A DNA stretch of 64,000 bases, taken from assembly GCF_947500695.1 (NCBI RefSeq), contig NZ_CANMSS010000008.1, forward strand, positions 124,001 through 188,000, read 5' to 3'. The notes beneath the pieces are model-generated. The model had not been told where the DNA came from and made no database searches. It saw only the letters and a program-made list of their open reading frames with translations. The position numbers were made by a program, and so were the translations under genes. This document shows, one piece after another, positions 60,345-64,000 of this stretch. The stretch's first letter is position 1. Every line of letters starts with the position of its first letter. Origin of the DNA: an uncultured Pseudoteredinibacter sp. (GTDB taxonomy: Bacteria > Pseudomonadota > Gammaproteobacteria > Pseudomonadales > Cellvibrionaceae).

Positions 60345-63300
60345 CTAGAATATTCCCAGTAAGGTATCGAAAATTTGTCTAGAGACGCTTATCACCTGGG
60401 AGGACGCGTTATAAATCTGTTCAAACTTGATAAGGTTTGCCGCCTCTTCATCCAAGTTAACCGCAGAAATACTATTACGCTGCGCTACCGATTGCTCATA
60501 AACGACCTTGGCCGCATCACGATTACTTTTTGCTTCGAAGGTTTCCGTCGCGACTTTTTCAACGATCTGTGAGTAAGCTTTTTGAAAACTAGCTTGACCG
60601 CCAACAGTCTGCTCACTCATTAGATTGATAAGCGCTTGAGCATTGCGGTTATCTGAATGGCCATCGGTATTAAAATCGACGGTAAATTCGTCGCCCTTGT
60701 CTGGGTTGCCACTGATAGTCAAGCCATAACCCATAAAGGCAGATTGCGCCGTACTATTCTGACCAAAGAAGTTACCTTGCGATGCGGCATCACTGCTTAA
60801 GCTATAACCATCCTCCATGGTTACCGATACCTCACCAGCAAAGGTTAATGCTTGTACATTGCCACCACCGACACCATTAACTTCTATAATATCATCCGGG
60901 CGAAGTGTACCCTGCCCAACCGCTGCGGCCATACCCAGAGGATCGGCACCCAATGGCCCTGTAACACGCAACTGAGTGGACATGTCGTTATCGACAGTAT
61001 CAAAACGAATCGTGCCGTCGGCATTTTGAGCAACAACAACTTTACCAGCTTCACCAAAGGCTTTATCAACCTGAGTCTGCACATGCTGCAGTAGTAGCTC
61101 GGTATCACTAAAACTGCCCTCTAGCTCCACTGTTCTAGGGTTGCTTGCGCCACCTGGCCCATCGAATAGATCTAAATTAAAACTGTTTGGGCCACCGGCG
61201 TTAAAGTTAATTGGGTTATTTACATCCACTGTACCTAATGCCGAAGCAGGCTTATTTCCCTTGAACTCAACGCTATCGCCACCACCACCTTCGACCTGGA
61301 ATTTAAGATCAACACCTTGATTGGAGTAAATTTTTACACTATTGCCATCGCTGACCGCACGTATACCTTGGGCTTGTAGATTGCCATCCGCATTGATGGC
61401 ATCCGCCAAGTAGTCATTCGTCATTGGAGACGGTAAGTCACCCAATAAATTAGGCTGAGATAAGGTAAGCTGTTTGCCATTCAAGTAGAGCTCAAAATCT
61501 GTTCCGGTACCGTTGTCTTTAACATTAAGCTCGGCATAGCTAGATGCGGTTGCACTCACTCCGTTGGCTTCACTCAATAATGCCGCCGCGGCTTGTGCTG
61601 ATTGCCCTTGGGGAATAACTAAATTTTGAGTTTCTATCTTGCCATTATCCAAGGGTCTAGAAATGGTTATCACTTCTTCGACAATGGCATTACTTGCCTC
61701 GGTGCCAATGGGTCCGCTTTGGATTTCCGTTGATAAAGGGGTACGGCCCGCATTAAAGCCGTCACTGATCATAAAGGTTTGACCAGTATTCCCTGGCAAT
61801 ATCTCGTTACTGATGCCTGGGGTAAAAGGCAGGTTCTCTAATGGTGGAACCAAGCTGACAGGGTTTGATGGATCAGTGTTGTCTAAGACATCATAAGATG
61901 TCTCTGAAGTAAAACGAATAATCAGTGGCGGTGCCAATTCACCGGCTTTTTGAAAGCTTGGCAAAAGCTCACCGGTTTTGGAATCTACCGCTGATACCAC
62001 ATTACCTTTTGAGATACTGCCGTTGCCGGTATTTCCCGAAGATGTACCTGTCACAATAGGCTGCGCAAAGGCTAAACCATCGGCTTGGATGCCTGTAAGG
62101 CTGATATTGGCCGCGCCATTATGAGTGGGCTTAATTAGAAACTGGTCACCAGCACTAAAGTTGCCGCTCTCTAATTTAATATTGAAACCATCCATCTCAA
62201 TGGTCTGAGGAAACACACCATCGAGACCACCCGTCTTAACCACATTGCCGCTGCTATCCAATACTTCAAAAACGCTGGGGGCTCCACCCGATAAGCGCAT
62301 CTGAAAATTACCGGATGAAAGTTTACTGGTATCCGTAATCTCGACACTTATTACGCGATCATTGGGAGATTGATTGCCACTGTGGTAAGCCACCCGCTCC
62401 AAGGTGGACTCACGGTCATTAATGTCGCGAAATAGCTCAGCGCCATAGTGACCTTCCAAGTCTAAACCACCAGACTGTATACGGTTCATGGTATCGGCAA
62501 TGGTGATTGCCATTTGACCTAGCTCACTGATCGCTGGATCTAGAAAATTTTGACGATACTCAAGCAAGCCACCCATTTTACCGCCAGTGACATCTTTGGT
62601 AATGGTCTTTAAGGTGCCTCCATCTTGAATAGCGATATCGTAGCGAGAAGGATCTTCTTCACCTTGGATAGCCATCACTTCATAAGTGGTAGAACCCACC
62701 ACCAAACTCTGCCCATTGCCAAAAAAGATATTGGCGTTACCATTACCTTCATTAACTACCGATACATTGACCAAACTGGATAGTTCTCGTAAGAGCTCAT
62801 CACGTTGATCAAATAGACTATTGGGCGCTTGTATATTGCTGTTGCCCGTAGATTCAACAATCTGCTGGTTTAAGCTGCCGATCGCATTGGCCAAGATATT
62901 GATTTGCTGTGTGGTGCTTTCCAGCTCATCATTAATACCGTCAGCGATATCATTCATGGTTTTATCAAGCGTATTAAAACGCTCTGCCAAGATACGGCTT
63001 TGCGCCAATACCGATTCACGTGCCGGCAAAGAAGCAGGATCATCGGACGCCGTTGCTACAGCGGCAGTAAAGCTATTTAAAACACCCGACATGCCGCTAG
63101 ATTCATTGGCGAGAAGATTATCTAGATGAGAAAGCTTGGTGGAATATTCTTCTAGCTGACTAAAAGCCGAACCACTGGTTCGCACTTGCTCGATAACGAA
63201 TTGATTAACAACCCTTTCAATATCAACCGCTTTAGCACCAGTACCAATAAAGCCTGCCGAAGTGGAAAAGCTATCTTGCGTGACAACATCGACACGCTGA

Positions 63301-63410
63301 CGGCTATAACCCGGTGTATTGGCATTGGTAATATTATTACCGGTGGTATTTAATTGGTTTTGACTTACTTGTAAGCCAGTGCGTCCAATATTTAAGAGGC
63401 TGTTTGTCAT
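60345..63410 (-). CDS. flgK: Hook-filament junction protein FlgK, enlarged
   Basis: FlgK (HAP1) has the conserved start SLLNIGRTGLQVSQNQLNTT, GNNITNANTPGYSRQRVDVV and end ASSQVISVSRQIFDTLLGIF. It is 1021 residues, against 547 in E. coli and 683 in P. aeruginosa. The extra sequence (about 330-860) contains repeats related to the flagellin IN motif, such as FNLDLFDGPGGASNPRTVEL with a following helix. It starts 24 bases after flgJ. Confidence 0.95.
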   Translation of the reverse strand: MTNSLLNIGRTGLQVSQNQLNTTGNNITNANTPGYSRQRVDVVTQDSFSTSAGFIGTGAKAVDIERVVNQFVIEQVRTSGSAFSQLEEYSTKLSHLDNLLANESSGMSGVLNSFTAAVATASDDPASLPARESVLAQSRILAERFNTLDKTMNDIADGINDELESTTQQINILANAIGSLNQQIVESTGNSNIQAPNSLFDQRDELLRELSSLVNVSVVNEGNGNANIFFGNGQSLVVGSTTYEVMAIQGEEDPSRYDIAIQDGGTLKTITKDVTGGKMGGLLEYRQNFLDPAISELGQMAITIADTMNRIQSGGLDLEGHYGAELFRDINDRESTLERVAYHSGNQSPNDRVISVEITDTSKLSSGNFQMRLSGGAPSVFEVLDSSGNVVKTGGLDGVFPQTIEMDGFNIKLESGNFSAGDQFLIKPTHNGAANISLTGIQADGLAFAQPIVTGTSSGNTGNGSISKGNVVSAVDSKTGELLPSFQKAGELAPPLIIRFTSETSYDVLDNTDPSNPVSLVPPLENLPFTPGISNEILPGNTGQTFMISDGFNAGRTPLSTEIQSGPIGTEASNAIVEEVITISRPLDNGKIETQNLVIPQGQSAQAAAALLSEANGVSATASSYAELNVKDNGTGTDFELYLNGKQLTLSQPNLLGDLPSPMTNDYLADAINADGNLQAQGIRAVSDGNSVKIYSNQGVDLKFQVEGGGGDSVEFKGNKPASALGTVDVNNPINFNAGGPNSFNLDLFDGPGGASNPRTVELEGSFSDTELLLQHVQTQVDKAFGEAGKVVVAQNADGTIRFDTVDNDMSTQLRVTGPLGADPLGMAAAVGQGTLRPDDIIEVNGVGGGNVQALTFAGEVSVTMEDGYSLSSDAASQGNFFGQNSTAQSAFMGYGLTISGNPDKGDEFTVDFNTDGHSDNRNAQALINLMSEQTVGGQASFQKAYSQIVEKVATETFEAKSNRDAAKVVYEQSVAQRNSISAVNLDEEAANLIKFEQIYNASSQVISVSRQIFDTLLGIF

Positions 63411-63434
63411 AATCGGTGCCCATCAAGACTGCTA

Positions 63435-64000
63435 TTAATCCAGCAGCTTGAATTCCTGACGTTGCAAAATTTGCTGGATCTTTTCAGCATATTTAGGATC
63501 GGTAGCATAGCCCGCATTTTGTAGCTGCTGAGCAAAAGCCCCAGCATCACTGCCCTGTGCCAACGCACCCTGATAACGTTCGTTATTTTTCAGCAAGCGA
63601 GCATAATCGCTGAAGCTTTCTTGAATACTCTCGTATTTACGAAACTCGGCCTGCTCAGTTACCGGCTTACCATCGCGATACTCCAAGGTACCCACTTGCA
63701 CACTGGGTTCACCTTTTCGGGCTTTAATGTTGAATAGATTGAAACTACTTTTGCCTTCGGAATCTTGAATAATATGCTGCCCCCAACCGGTCTCAAGGGC
63801 CGCCTGAGCAATGATGCCCTTGGCTTCGACTCCAAGATAATTAGCAATGCGTTTCGCGGCCGGTGCCAGTTGCTCGATAAAATCTTGAATGCTGCTGGCG
63901 ATCGATTGAGTCGACACACCATTTTGTAACTCACGCGCTTTATTGGCACCGGCTTCAAAAAAGGCACGGCGAGCATCAGCCGCTTCGGCCATCTTCACTC
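63435..64000 (-). CDS. flgJ: Peptidoglycan hydrolase FlgJ, 5' end outside window
   Basis: The last 188 or so codons are present; the frame continues past the right edge. They form the glucosaminidase domain that cuts peptidoglycan for the rod: IIAQAALETGWGQHIIQ with the catalytic Glu, SSFNLFNIKA, FRKYESIQESFSDYARLL and AQQLQNAGYATDPKYAEKI. An in-frame GTG at 63998 exists but is very unlikely to be the start, because FlgJ also has an N-terminal rod-binding domain of about 100-150 residues. Confidence 0.92.
   Translation of the reverse strand, partial: VKMAEAADARRAFFEAGANKARELQNGVSTQSIASSIQDFIEQLAPAAKRIANYLGVEAKGIIAQAALETGWGQHIIQDSEGKSSFNLFNIKARKGEPSVQVGTLEYRDGKPVTEQAEFRKYESIQESFSDYARLLKNNERYQGALAQGSDAGAFAQQLQNAGYATDPKYAEKIQQILQRQEFKLLD

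Noticed and set aside
1..64000. CRISPR arrays, tRNA or rRNA genes, phage genes, complete insertion sequences
   Set aside because: None seen on either strand by reading; no regular short repeats with unique spacers and no transposase or integrase frames.

Overview
The window is a nearly complete polar-flagellum and chemotaxis locus of a gammaproteobacterium. Gene order matches the Pseudomonas type: fleQ-fleS-fleR, fliEFGHIJ, hpt, fliKLMNOPQR-flhB, flhA-flhF-fleN-fliA, cheYZAB-motCD-parA-cheW. The ubiG-mupP-yciK trio at the left end is also a Pseudomonas-type arrangement. The moderate GC content and the very large extracellular filament proteins suggest a marine Cellvibrionales-like organism; that placement is inference from style, not from a marker gene.

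Layout. 1-802 (-): 5' part of a secreted protein. 951-3177 (+): ubiG, mupP, yciK. 3352-18804 (-): lipoprotein, DUF2802 protein, cheW, parA, motD, motC, cheB, cheA, cheZ, cheY, fliA, fleN, flhF, flhA. 19122-20228 (-): an SMP-30/strictosidine-synthase-like gene between flhA and flhB. 20405-34741 (-): flhB, fliRQPONMLK, hpt, fliJIHGFE. 34959-35123 (-): a 54-residue gene. 35698-39693 (+): a 1331-residue repeat protein, probably secreted and adhesin-like, lying between fliE and fleR. 39752-44138 (-): fleR, fleS, fleQ. 44391-54886 (-): fliD, three flaG paralogues and two giant flagellin genes. 55687-58900 (+): fliS, a fliT-like gene and a TPR-methyltransferase gene. 59073-64000 (-): flgL, flgK and the 3' part of flgJ.

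How it works together. FleQ (sigma54 activator) sits at the top, FleS/FleR (two-component pair) in the middle, and FliA (sigma28) controls late genes. I read seven sigma54-type -24/-12 promoters by eye, ahead of parA, flhA, fliL, fliK, fliE, fleS and the TPR-methyltransferase. A good FleQ-box match lies upstream of fleQ. FlhF and FleN set the position and number of polar flagella. ParA probably places the chemosensory array at the pole. CheA/Y/Z/B/W signal to the FliGMN switch. CheR is not in the window.

Most interesting points: (i) the repeat protein with Ig-like domains and a predicted seven-bladed propeller inside the flagellar cluster; (ii) a TPR-methyltransferase with its own sigma54 promoter beside the flagellin chaperones; (iii) three FliM/CheZ-like peptides in the CheA linker; (iv) an intergenic element splitting a terminator upstream of flhA; (v) oversized FliC, FliD and FlgK with a swapped central module between the two flagellins; (vi) a parA gene without an adjacent parP.
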